This document shows positions 25,197 to 38,100 of a stretch of 64,000 nucleotides of DNA, in pieces. A program made the position numbers and the translations under genes. The stretch spans positions 806,001 through 870,000 of the forward strand of contig NC_135781.1 in NCBI RefSeq assembly GCF_028453695.1, given 5' to 3'. Numbering within the stretch: the first letter of the stretch is position 1; every line of letters starts with the position of its first letter. The notes beneath the pieces were generated by a model. That model had not been told where the DNA came from and did not search any database. It was given only the letters and a program-made list of their open reading frames with translations. The DNA is from Augochlora pura. Taxonomy: Eukaryota; Arthropoda; Insecta; Hymenoptera; Halictidae.

Positions 25197-27347
25197 TTAA
25201 TTCGCTTCTCTTCCTTTCAATTTAGAATATTCTTTAATCCACTGTCTAATAAAGTAACGATGATATTTGCGTGCTAAAATAACACTGTACGGATCGTTCT
25301 GATTGCTGCCCCTTAAATCAATATGATGCGCTCCTTCAGGAATTAGTATTGCAATAGCCGATGAAGATAAATTCTTCAGTACTCCGCCGCTACTCCACGG
25401 GTCCAATAGGCCATTGCTAAATGAACATAGTAATTGAACACAATTTTATGAAAAATATTTCTAAATTTTTTCGAAATATAACGCATAACGATGTAATAAT
25501 AGCATAATGTGTATATATACCTGAAAACAATATTTGTTGCTGTAGACAGATCTGCACATCCATATTGTTTACAAATTTTATCTGGTTGTGGTTTTACAGA
25601 AAATTGTTTCTCGCATTCCTTTGCATACGCATCAAAATTCCATTCTTCGCTTTCAAACATATCATTTATTCCATCAGCACAAGTAGGCATCACCATTTCT
25701 GTACAACTCTGATAAGGCCAACCAATATCTCCTAAATTACCATTGGAATTATTTAAATTTAAGCACTTTGCTCCACCAGTGTAATTACTATATAGATTGA
25801 TTGCTTGATATATAGCTAACAGTAGGTCTGTCTCTGTTAGCAATTCATTTGTTAAATGTTTGCATGCTGCCTATAACAGAAATAAAATATTCGAGTTATA
25901 AAACAAGAAGGTTGAGCATAAATCAATTTCTATGCAATTAAGAATTTGTATACCTACATTAACTGGATAAGCAGGTAAAGGTGCTAGAAAATTAGCCTCA
26001 TAAGGGTAATTAACCATTGCAAGATTAGTGTACACATCTTGCAAATATTCTTTCAACTGTTTCACTTGAGAATTATTCTTCAATGGTTCACATAATTTCC
26101 AATTGTCCGATAACCACTTTTTCCCTTTGTCTATAAAACAAAAAATTACAATCCTTTCAAACAACAATACTGGCAGAATATTAACTTATTACCATTTGAT
26201 GTTATATTGTTAATCACGCGCCATGATTTTTCAATGTTTGTTGAGCAATTTGGATGAGACATCATAAAATCTGATTTGACTATTCGTGCAAAAGATTCAC
26301 ACTCTACAACACCAGTGAATTGAAGAATTGGAGCTGAAGCTGCAATTGCTCTGAAACATTATTTTTTATTTACATTATAAACTGCATGCAAAGCATAAAA
26401 TATAAATATGTTATTATCACTGTAGGCTGCTTTAATTACTAACCCTTGTACAATATGGGGATATTTTATACGAATCCATGCACTAAGCATGCCACCGTAC
26501 GAACCACCAAAAACAATTACTGGACTGTTTTTATATTTCATTGTGGACTTTATGTCTTGAATAAGGTCAACAAAATCTGCTAAAGCTTGTTCAGATGTCA
26601 AATATCCCAAATGTTTAGTATCATTATAAGACTTATTGCCGTATGGCATAGATTCTCCATAGTAACGGTGTTCAGCAAAAATTAATAATGCTCCAAATTC
26701 AGGTGCAATATCCCACATGAATCCCTGCGAAAATATTTTATATAACATATACGATAAGATAAGATAAAGAAATTAAGATAAAAAAATCATTAAAAATGTA
26801 TAACAGTACCATCAAAAGGCTAATATAACGAACTAAAATATTATGAAGTTAATTAAATGTCATTTTTTATGTTAAAAATTTCAGTTGTATAATTTAGTCT
26901 CACTGTGTTTTGGGCAAAGACTTCAATGTCACCCTCATTGCCAGTATAAAAGAATATTGGTGGGTTATTTTTTCCTTGCCAAGTATCATTTATAAGGTAT
27001 CTTAATTTGAATGTGTCTTCAATGGAAAAGCTGAAATGATCCACCTGAAACACAATTATTTATTTAATTTTCCTTTCAGCAATGTACATAAAATAAATGC
27101 ACGCGAATTAGCATTGAAAAAACACAAATTAAGAAATTATTAAAATCCTGTGTACGGAAAAAGTTAGACATAAATAATCCATGTTACGTATACGTACCGG
27201 CATTTGGATCGTTTTAATCTGATATTTGTAATTGGCATCGTGTAATTCTTTCTTAAAGCTGCCGTAAAATTTATGTGATACAAATTTTAATGAGGAAGAT
27301 CGGCATAGCATAACAAATATTACAAGTAAAATATATTGGAACTTCAT
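25197..27347 (-). CDS. S28-family serine carboxypeptidase (thymus-specific serine protease / K12H4.7-like)
   Basis: Secreted or lysosomal peptidase of the prolyl-carboxypeptidase clan. Seven exons on the minus strand: 27,347-27,198; 27,044-26,904; 26,724-26,444; 26,350-26,193; 26,130-25,958; 25,870-25,521; 25,416-25,197. They join in frame to 490 residues, normal for S28. A signal peptide is visible (MKFQYILLVIFVMLC). The substrate-side motif AEHRYYGESMP and the nucleophile motif GGSYGGMLSAW are present, as are the Asp of NGLLDPWS and the His of EGAHHIDL. The triad is therefore complete. Several N-glycosylation sequons occur (for example NKS, NDT, NGS-like). The family splits into PRCP, DPP7 and PRSS16-like members; cysteine placement and the closing sequence favour the PRSS16/K12H4.7 group, but the substrate is unknown. 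Confidence 0.93.
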
Positions 27348-28197
27348 CGCGATCTATCATTAATAATTCGTTAACAACACGGGTTCTCGAGTTCAATATT
27401 TTCGATGTCAATGCCTTCGACTTCGACCACCTCGTCTGCGACTCCGCGGACTTTAGGTGCACTGACTCCGCCAAGGAGGAAATTATGTATTTACATACAT
27501 TGTCTATATATTCATTATCTTGTAAATCGGATCCGGGGCGCCATTTATGAAATAGAGTGGTATTCCGATTATCTGGCATGTTCGGAACCGGGACAGCGTC
27601 GAGATTGTTACATAATATTTTACGCTTCTATATTCTTTATTTTGAAACGCCCGATCTAAACTACCCCCGCAATAAGACACGTGAAAAATAGACTAAACTG
27701 TAGGTAATTGAGGGGCTGAAGGTATCATCTGGGGGTACAAACATTTCCGGAGAAATGCACTGCATCCATCCCATGCCGAAAAGTTTATTTATTGCTACAA
27801 AATGCATTTATTATTAAAATATAAAAATAGCGCTTTTACTGGCAGTGGCAAAACACTGATAGCCAAAATCTAATTCATATTTTCTACATTTTACTATTAG
27901 TTATGCACAGTAATAATTAGTTTATGGATCTTTATGAAAATTCATAGATCCAAACATGTTACTTTACAGAAATTAGGAAATTCTCCACTGCTAAATTGGA
28001 GATAGTTTTTCTATAGGAAGATCAAAGAAAAATTGTAATTTTTGTTAATACACATGATTTGTCATGTTCTGATAATTCGCCGAAGCCATAAATACGATTA
28101 TGCAATCCAGCAATACATACGTGGATGTCAAAATTTGTACTGTACATATACTGTGTGTATGTACATATATTGTATGTAAATACGGACGTATTACGTA
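27348..28197. other. Head-to-head spacer, S28 peptidase 5' flank
   Basis: Upstream region of the minus-strand peptidase gene. The open frames here are short and overlap. No gene or ordered repeat is recognised before the inverted-repeat element starts near 28,198. Confidence 0.45.
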
Positions 28198-28833
28198 CAG
28201 TAATCTCTCAATTCGAGAACCAGATCGGGGTCAACGAGGCTCTTGAATCGAGAGAATGCAGCGAAGTGCTGCCGTCTAGTCAATGACAAAGACAGGAAGC
28301 AGCAAATGAGCAAGACAGCTCGATGACAGATAACCACATGCGGAACGAGTCATGCAGTCATCAATACAGCTTGTCTCACTCTTTTCGCGCATCCGTGCGT
28401 TTGGCGCGCCATTTGAAAAACGCACGGCGCGATACTCAAATTGTATTTTTCGCCAGATTTATTTGATCCACGGGGATGAAAATAGATCACGGCAGAAGGC
28501 TCTGATTTTTTCAGAATTCGTTCTTTCTTTTCGTTCGCTAATTCGTTGGTAAATATAGTTGATAATTTTACAAGGTGAAAAATATAAATCAAATATCGCG
28601 CCTGGCGTACGGATGCGCGAGAAGAGTGAGACGGCCTCTGTGTCCGTGTGGACACTCGCCGAAGAGACCCGCTGGATTCATTCTCTCTCTCTCGATCGTC
28701 TCTCGATCATCTACCGTTCTCTTTTCGAAGTAACTACGTGAAGGTGGATTTACAGTAGAATGGTGGGGATAAAGTAGTTCTTGAACCGGGAGAAGAAAAA
28801 GCTCTCGAATTGAGAGACAACTATACACGGGGT
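28198..28833. mobile_element. Dispersed inverted-repeat element (copy A)
   Basis: The outer ends CAGTAATCTCTCAATTCGAGA (plus, from 28,198) and TAGTTGTCTCTCAATTCGAGA (minus, from 28,833) are inverted, each next to TA, as in Tc1/mariner/pogo-type insertions. A second, inner pair of arms of about 40 bp starts GTCTCACTCTTTTCGCGCAT at 28,373; its inverted mate ends at 28,632. The right half (28,603-28,780) is clearly similar to 43,890-44,105, so the sequence is repeated within the window. It lies between the 5' ends of the S28 peptidase and NARS2, ending 85 bp before the NARS2 start codon. Confidence 0.6.
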
Positions 28834-28917
28834 CTTCGCACGAGGACTCCATTTTGTAATACAATGTGTAATTAGTCGTGCAGGCTCCGCAATAACTCGA
28901 CCAGCGTTTCACTCACG

Positions 28918-30667
28918 ATGTTTTCGAATTACATTGGAAGGTTACTGCTCAGAAATCTGAACTCCTCTAAGTGTAATATTCGTAACACATCGCAGGTATC
29001 CAATGTTCCTTCCAAAGAAGAACTTGGAAAGCGTATGAAAGTACAGGTTAGCGGCGCTCCATTACTTTTCGGTATCACGATAACGGCTTACTTCGTACAT
29101 CCTCTATACACTCACGTTCCCTAATTCCTTTTAAAGAAGCGTGAACTTCAATTTCATTTACTATCATCTATCGCTTATTAATTGCATCACACTCGTGGTA
29201 ATTGGTCAATGAATCGTTCATTAATATAGGGTTGGGTCCGAGCAGTCAGAAAAATGAAAGGTCTAATATTTATCGACGTTTTCGATGGATTAACACCGAA
29301 TCTGTTGCAAATCGTTACTCCGAAGTCGAACCAATTGGCGAAGTTAAGTTACGGCTGTAGCGTTGCAGCGGAAGGAGAATTGGTAATGGCTCCGAATGGT
29401 GGCAGTGAACTTCACGCCAGCAATGTTACAGTAATTGGTGAATGCGATGTTATGGATGGATATCCTTTCGCTCCAAGGAAAACCTATCCCGATACATACG
29501 TTAGACAACATTTGCATTTTAGACCGAGAACTAAAACCTTTTCTAGTATACTCCGGTTGCGAGATCAAATGTCTCATGCAATCGGATGCTATTTTAAGGA
29601 TAGAGCTTTTATTCATGTACATGCTCCAGTTTTAACATCAAATGACTGCGAAGGTGCTGGCGAATTGTTTCTGGTTAAACCATCTTCCGCAGATATAATA
29701 AAAAGTATGGAAAGGGTCGGTGTACCGGAAGAAGAAACTTATTTCAATGCTAAAACTTTTTTAACGGTGTCTGGGCAACTGCATTTAGAAGTTGTTGCAA
29801 GGTGACTAAACAGTACAATTGTAAAACAGACGAACACATTAGAGTTTGTAGACATATATGTACATCGATTACTAAACTTTTTCAGAGCTCTTACAAGGGT
29901 ATATAGTTTCGGACCAACCTTCAGAGCTGAAAATTCTAAGTCAAGATTGCATTTGTCTGAGTTTTATATGTTAGAGGCAGAAATTGCATTTGTTGATAGT
30001 CTTGATGATATAATGGATGAAGTAGAATTACTGGTCAAGTATGTCACCAAAGACGTAGTTGAAAGAGGAGCAGACGATATGAATGTAATTGATGCGCAAG
30101 AACCAGAATGGTTGAATCAGAAGTTTACACGTATAACATATGATGATGCAGTTAAGATATTAGAAAGTAACCGTGAGAAATTAAATATACCTGTTACATA
30201 TGGAGAACCGTTTACCAAAGAACAGGAATTATTTTTAGTAAAGCAGAACAATAATATCCCTGTATTTGTTATTAATTGGCCTAAAGAAATTAAGCCGTTT
30301 TACATGAAAGAATGCAAAGATGATGCCTCAAAGGTGAGGGACATGAACTAGAAAAGCGTGATGCTTTTAAACTGATAAGCATTGAGTATTATACTTTTCT
30401 TTAAAGGTTGCTGCTATGGACCTGTTAGTGCCTCTAGTAGGGGAGTTAGTAGGAGGGAGTTTGCGCGAAGATGATTACGAAAAGTTACGGTCGAAACTGC
30501 CCGCAACGTCTGATCTTTCTTGGTACTTAGATCTCCGTAAACACGGCAATGTTCCGACAGGAGGGTTTGGGTTGGGATTTGAGAGATTGATGCAATGTGT
30601 TCTGGGCATATCTAACATTAAGGACACGTTACCATTCCCTAGATGGCCTCACAATTGCAATCTATGA
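28918..30667 (+). CDS. NARS2: Asparaginyl-tRNA synthetase, mitochondrial
   Basis: Class II aminoacyl-tRNA synthetase charging mitochondrial tRNA-Asn. Four exons: 28,918-29,046; 29,230-29,801; 29,886-30,333; 30,407-30,667. They join in frame to 469 residues; the human mitochondrial enzyme is of similar size. The first 30 residues are basic and Ser/Asn/Leu-rich without acids, fitting a mitochondrial targeting peptide. An OB-fold anticodon-binding domain follows (GWVRAVRKMKGLIFIDVFDG). The catalytic core has motif 2 as FGPTFRAENSKSRLHLSEFY and motif 3 as GFGLGFERLMQ near the end. The LEAEIAF stretch and the closing PFPRWPHNC are typical of AsnRS. The stop codon shares a base with the polyadenylation hexamer. 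The gene is head-to-head with the S28 peptidase and tail-to-tail with Pcf11. Confidence 0.95.
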
Positions 30668-30672
30668 ATAAA
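30667..30672 (+). other. Polyadenylation hexamer of NARS2
   Basis: AATAAA starts on the last base of the TGA stop codon, implying an extremely short 3' UTR. A second AATAAA lies near 30,745 in an A-run and may be used instead. Confidence 0.5.
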
Positions 30673-32169
30673 GGTTTCAGAAATGTTGCGTACTTGATTC
30701 TTCCTGAACACAATAGCTATTATACGCTATTTAAGTAAAAAAAAAATAAAGCACCATTTTCGAGAAAAAGTAAATTACATTCTTGAAAAGCAGTTTCACG
30801 AACGATTCGTTTTCTGAGGGTAATATGAAATGTTCACACGGGATGTGTAAAGAAAGCACAATTTTATTCAATTTATTGCAGTTTAATCTAAAACGTTCAA
30901 TGTTACAAAGTTTCACTATACTAAGGACAAGGAGTAAACAGTAACTTTAATACATACTCACGTTTTTTTTTTCTAAAAATAAGTTTTATTGAATATCGAG
31001 ATAAATCTCAACTAAAGAATAACTTTCTTATTAATACCTTCTGTTTATACCTTTATTTGTTCAAATGTTTCATGTAGTTAAAAATTTAAACTTCTAAGGT
31101 ATCCTTTTCAGCAATTACGACTATCTTAAGGGATTTTTTTCTTGAAAGGTGAAATTTAGGATTATAAATAAGCAACCAAAGGTAGCCAGACCCCGAATAA
31201 TCAACAAGATTTCTTTTTATACAACAAAATAATCCTCTAGTAGTAACTGTTTTTCTTCCTTACCCAATATCGTCGCGATTATTTTAGTGTTGATATTTTT
31301 TTTTTTATGTACATCATAATCAACAATTTCATATATCACACAATTTGTACATCTAACTGAATTGGGTAATATCTCACTCTCACTCGCTCTCTCGTTGTTC
31401 TATCTTGCAAGAGCTTGCTTTCGTTCTCGTGAAATGAAATCGAGATTTTACACCTCTAGAAAACAATCGCATTGAGTACCTTTCGAATATTTTTACAAAG
31501 TATAAACGGTATGAAAGTCATAGTCTCTTGTGCATATCAATGGTGCATCTCCGACAACTCTCTGTCACGAAACGCGATTGCACTTCTCGTGTTCGGGAAT
31601 GCTACTTTGACCCATCGTATTATCTCGCTCTAATTAAATCGAGTCCATTACATTAAATATGTACAGTTCTTATTCTCTTTCTTTCGACTTAATTAAAACT
31701 TAAAAAAAAAATGAAGAACTAAACACACACACGCGCGCGCGTTCACACTTACATGTATACGTACAAACGCGTCGCATTATACACGCTCATTAATAACTTA
31801 TACGACATGATACATGACGTATGTAGAAACAAGGATTATGTCTAATTTTTGCATTTGTGATCGATAGTCGAAAGGTAGAAATAATCGTGATAAGGACAAG
31901 TATGCGAAATGTCGGAATGAAAATAAGACATATGAAACACTCACACCGTAAGAATGAATCGGACAATAAAAAAAAAAATGTAGAGAATAAAAAAAAGAGT
32001 GTCAGAATATCATCAGGTCGTATAAGTTGCACAATTCGAGGTGTATATTGCGTAAATACTCAAATCTTAAGTAGCGCTATGCACAAAAGTCATTCAAGAT
32101 ATTACACGCAAACACCTTGCACACGTATACACGCATCTCAAGTATGTGTAATATATTACAATGTACTAT
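30673..32169 (-). other. Pcf11 3' UTR and tail-to-tail spacer with NARS2
   Basis: Non-coding, A/T-rich with long T or A runs and an alternating purine-pyrimidine stretch (ACACACACACGCGCGCGCG near 31,723-31,741). Reading leftward from the Pcf11 stop, a minus-strand AATAAA near 30,983 could end a 1.2-kb 3' UTR. That end point is an inference. Confidence 0.45.
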
Positions 32170-35100
32170 TTACATGATCGAGCAGAGTCCCGATAACTCT
32201 TGCCCTCTTTCCACGGGTGGCAAATTGGACAATTTTCTACCTTGCAAAGCAGGTTTCACGGAGGCAGGCACCAAAGGTTCCGTTACTTCTTCAACGGGTG
32301 TCTCGACTACGGACTTTTCTTTCTCTTTCGATTCTTCCGGCTCTTTGTTGATACACAACGGCTTCGTAATATTAATCTTTATTCGAGATGGCGCCGCCGG
32401 AATCGTTGCAGGTGTAGAATCTAATTCCACGTTTCCATCTATGGAACTTTTCACGGCAGCATACGTTGTATCCACCGAAGCGCGCTCAGCAATGATATTC
32501 TCTTCTGGATCTAATTGTTGGATTGTTTCACAAATTTTGAAAGATTAGTACATATCAGAATGTATCTTAAACTGTAAGCGAACGGAAACTTACGATATAA
32601 ATGTTCTACAACTGGGTTTACTCATTATTCAATTAATCGCTTACATAACTTTTTTTATGTGACACTCTATGATCTTGGATGCACTGAACGAAATTATTCG
32701 TGACGATTAAACATTTACAGAGAAACTTCCGTTCGACTATGATTGCAATTGTGTTTTTATAAATTATAATTATACCGATAAAAATACCAGACATACCTGG
32801 TTCGGGATCAACAGGCTCCTCTTTCACTTCCACGTTGCTGAAATCAACTACACCATAATCGAATTGCTCTTCTTCCAATTGCTCCTCGGGCTCATCGATT
32901 GGCTCTTCCTTAATTTTAATATTTTCAAAGGAATTATCAATAGTTTCTGGTTGACATTCTTCTGTCTCAGTCATCGGTACAACGTCTTTATCTATAATTT
33001 CAGCGTCAACAGATTCCTCGTTATTGTTCTGTAATTCTTGTTGTACTTCTACTTTATCATTCTGGTCTATTTCCATCGCTTCTTCAATGTCTGCTGCTTC
33101 TTCATTTTCTTTATGAACAGCTTCAGAAGACTCTTCCGGAACGATCTCTTCCATCGTCTCGTCAAGTATATCTGCTGTTTCAGTTTCGACATTCGTTGTT
33201 TCCGCGTTCGATTCTTCAGTCTTAATTTCTTCCGCGAGCATTTCATCGGAACTTTCCTTCTTTTCGTCCTCCATTTCTTCAATGGTCTCCTCGAGCGCTA
33301 GCGCCGACTTTTCCAAAGCTCTCTGATAACGTGGAAAGAAAAATAAAGAAATATTATATCTCGATTTGGTAAATGGTGATTGAATCCAAAAGTGTGTTGC
33401 TAGGAACTATAAACGTGCAGCGAAGAATTATGGGGATGAAAAATAAGTTGCACTCTCTACATTGTACTAACGTATATACAGGATTGTCCATAGTGTTTGT
33501 GGATCAGTTGTGACTCACATATAATCGCCACTCAAAAACAATGAAATAGCTTGTACAATACTTTAAGGTTGCTTTCATTATGATGAAATGTGTACTTGAT
33601 AAGTTTTGAATATATATAAATAATTTGACCATCTTTATATCATTATATTATCGAAATTTTAAAGAAGAAGATTATGTTAAATAAGGAGAACTGAATAGAG
33701 CAACACGTGTATATCTCTATGAACTAGAATTCTATGGAGAGAGAAAAGATGAACTCAAAGATATACTGCAGCCTTTACTTCCCGTTTGTCAGTGCCTAAA
33801 ATTACTTCCACTATATCTATACGTGAAAAAAAAAACAGTGCAATATATTAATTATAATTAATAAGCACATACCACAAGACTCTTTTCCTATTATTTTTGT
33901 AAGAATGCAACAAATAGAAAAGTTGTTAATAAACTTATACTCATACAGAATTGCTCAACAATATGATGGAAAATTTTCAACGTAAGCTATATCGCAAGGG
34001 ACAAGTTACCAACCTTGTAGTCTTCTAGACACAGCGGATGGTAATTCTTTCCTTCAAAATTAATCGCTGGTCTTAAATGCCATTCCTCTTTCTCTTCGTT
34101 GTAAAATTGTTCAAATGCATCATGGCACACTTGACACCTGGAATCCTCGTCGGATCCAGTAGGAACACTAGGTTGCAATGCTTCCTGTGGAGACTCTTCT
34201 GCTGCAATACCTTCCGTATCCGCAGTTTGTTTTTCCGTTTCGAACCAACTTTGTGCTGAAAAACAAAATTGCTTTAGATGTTTGACCTACAGGATCCCCA
34301 CGGTATACAATTTTCAAGTCCTGTACCTCTATCTTCCAGATCTTCGATCTCCTCAAACTGTATCCAGTCGCTAACATCATAATACCATGGCCGCGAATGA
34401 GCTTTTCTGGCCGAATCCCTTTCCCGCCTATTTTGTCTGAAATGCCAATCCAAATGGTGACTGTACCGAGTAGCCAATTCCGGCGCGAATCTAGCACCGC
34501 AAGAGCTACACTGCATTCCACTGTACAATGCTGTTGCGATCGCCGGTTGTTTACTGCAGAAAGTACAATTATACATGTAAAAATTGAGACTATAAATATC
34601 CTATCGAAAAAATCCGATCTTAGTTAACGCTGTGAATCGATCTTTATGGAAATATGCTTACACTTTCAGCGTCTCAGGCTTATCGAATGAGACAGGGATA
34701 ATTTCCGGATCCTTCTTCTCTTCCTCTTCAGGCTTCTTTTGCTCGGCGAGGTTCGGTACGATACCCGTTTCAACCAGTCTTTGGAACAGCTCGTTCATAT
34801 TCAATGGTAACGACAATGCTGGAGCGGCCGCTGGTGGATTTTCCGCTGGTTCTGCTTGATATGATAAACCAGACGCTGGTGCCATTGCAGATGGTAAAAC
34901 CGAAGACAACATATCCAACTGCAAATCTGTAATTAAGAGAATTTTTGCTACAAGACTAATGAAATGTACACTGAAGCTACGCTTGAAAAATCGTTCCAAG
35001 GGACAGGAAATGTTAATCTACCAATGTAATACTTACCCGGTTTAGGAGTAGTCCGAAGATCGGAGCCGTCTTGTGAGGTAGATTCTGGTTCGACGGTGGA

Positions 35101-38100
35101 AAATTGCGCTGGTGCAGTTGTTGCATCCACTTTTGGTTTCTGCGCCAAGACCGGAGGCGGTGTGGGCGGCGATTCGATTGGTTCCTCACCTCGCATCCCT
35201 GCGATTTTAACGTAACCAGGCCGAACTCCTCTTGGCAACACCGAAAATCTTATAAAATGCTTCTTGTCCCTAACAATAATAGGCTTGGGCAGTCCACCGA
35301 ACTCAACTTTAAACGGACGTCCATTCAGAAGAACTGTTTGCAACGAGTCTATGAATTCAAGTGTATGTGGCTTTCCTTCTATTTCAAATCTGTAAAAAAA
35401 CAATGATTTTTTTAGTTAAAATTCTATCCCAATTAAGTTGATTTTAGTTGCGTGCATAATTATACAATGAATATTTACATTTGTGGTTTCGCGTCCAAAA
35501 AGACAGGCACCATGTTTCTTGCATTAATAATAAGATTAATTTTGGCGACTACCAAGGCAGTTCTCTTTACAGTACCAATCTTGACTTGTGGCGGCGGCCC
35601 TTCCAACTTGATACTGACTTTCTTTCCGCCCAGATCTATCGTTATAGGCATACCACCGAAATAACATTCATACCAGCGGTCGTCGACGTACAATTCTCTC
35701 GTGGGCGCCCCTAATTTAATTCTGGAAACAACGTCAAAGAAAATTCATCATCATTAATTTCTCAAAGATGTACATTCGCAGGGTAGACTGGATGAATATT
35801 TGAATGCTTACCTATGAACTTCGCCTTCGTACATAAACTCTTTGTATTGATCGTTAAATGCGCAAGTTACAGTGTCTTTGTCGTCGATTAAAATACGTCT
35901 TATACCATCCTGGAATCCAATTTCTCTCGGGTCGTCCCAGTTCATGAAAACTACTCCGGTCTGTCCATAATATCTAATCTCACGAGGTATATTATCAATA
36001 TTTATGGACTTCATAGTGTCTCTTGCAATTTCGTCCAACAATTTTGGATCCGGTGGTGGCAATTCACGGCTGTGAGGATTCGAATTCTTGGCTATTGTAC
36101 TTAAATAATTTTGATCACCATCTTCAAGATCGAACTTCGACGACGAACTTGGTGATACATTCCTCGTGGCTAAAGAAGTTATGCTCGGATTCGAAATAAG
36201 ATTCGATATTGGTCCATTGTTCATTATCATTCCGGGTCCATTTATGCCTGACAGTGATATGGGCGGATTAGGCATGCCTATTGGACCGATTGGACCGTTA
36301 GGTAAAAGATTCGACATGAGAGGTCCGTTTTGTCCCATGGGCCCCATGATTCCAGGTCCCAAACGAGAATTTTGGCCGAGATTGTGATTAAAACCACCGT
36401 GATATTGATAGTCTGGACGCATTGGCCCAAAATGTCTTGGATTTTGCCATGGACCAACAGGCCTGAAGTCTGAATTAAAGTGTCCCTGAGGACCATACGC
36501 TGGACCTGGCGGATGTGCCCACGGTCCTGGTTGTTGCCATGGCTGAGTTTGCCATCTTGGGCCATTCGTGTTCCGTGGAAGTGGATGATCTTTACTCCTC
36601 ATCACTTCTTTATCGTTCGAAGGACTGAAGGTTGATGTTCGATCACCAGAACCAGCTACATCCAGATTTACACCCCTTTCCCACACTATAGAACCAACTT
36701 CTTTCTCTTTGCGTTGCGCAGCTCTCAATTTGCGGTCCTCGCTCATGTGTAGAACCTCTTGAATCAGATTATTGTATTGTGTTTTAGTAATAGAGCCTTG
36801 ATTCAACTGTTCAGCAGCTTGTTTCATTATTATCTCAATATTTCTGTCTTCGTTTCTCTCAGGTTTGTCATTCTCTCGACCTCTTCGTCCGGGCTTGTCT
36901 TGATCTTCATTAGACAGCGTTCTTCTTCTCTCTTTAGGATCATCCGGCAGCTTATTGTAAAGCCTAAGTCTACCCAATCTGTCTCTGTTTCGGTCTCTAC
37001 TATCCCTTTTGTCATCAGCATTATTGACTTGCTTATCTCTGTCGTTCTTCGACGGTGTCTTCAACTTTGCCCAACCATCTTTGCCGTCTTCGCCGGATAT
37101 TACAGGCGGAGGAGGTGTCGGCGGTCGTCCAGCTTTAGGATGTGTCAGTGTTCGCAGGTCAACATCTTCATTCCCAAATAGTCTGCAATATCAAGCATGC
37201 AACGTTTGGTATTAAGTATGCGAACCATTTTATAGAAGGGAAGAAAAAGAAAAATACGTACGCGTCAAATTTCTCGGTTTTCGTTTTCTTAGTTATAGCT
37301 GGTTCAATGTGTTCAGAATTTTGCCTTTTATTGGTATTAACCGGTGGCGGCAGGACGCGTAAATCTAAGTCTTCTTCTGAAAAACATTTCAAAACAATAT
37401 AAATAATGTTGCTTAGCGATTATCTAGATTCATACACATATGTTTTAATTTTACCAGCACGTAGGATCTTTGCATCCTCTTTGCATGCTAGTTTTATGTC
37501 TTGTAAAATAATGAATCTGTGCTTTGCTCAAGAGAAGAGATACATGTTACATATAAATAAAACATGTTCACATTTTTCATCCCTTTTCAATCTTGTAATT
37601 GATATTAGGGTTGAACACCTTGTTTATAAATATTTCAAATAAATAGTGCGGCATTAATGAAAGCAAGCTAGGAAGAGATCCGGGTACTATTACATATAGA
37701 TTAAGTGAACTCACCATAGAGCAATGTAAAATCAAGTCAATATATTCTATCTGCAATAGTCTTATAAAATATAGATGTGAAAAATGTAAGTTATTGACTC
37801 ACTCTTTTCTGGCACGGAAGCAGTTGCACCTGCAAGAGATAGCGTTGCTCTCAAGTCTTCGTCTTTGCTGGATGACTCCAAAGTTGGTTCCGCAGCGGTT
37901 TGAGCATTTCCAGCATTTGCTGGAGACCGCTCGGGGCTAAGACTGCCGTCCTTGTTTCGCCTTACGTAATTTCTTTGTCTAGCGTTTGGACGAATTTCTT
38001 TGAACGCGGGTGGATGAGGAGGAGATACTATCAATGAACCAGATTGCTCCTCCTCAGTGACACCGCCGGAACTGCTTACACTTGAATTCGACTTTGTATC

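Noticed and set aside
32633..33316. Glu-rich frame as a separate gene
   Set aside because: It is exon 14 of Pcf11, joined in phase on both sides.
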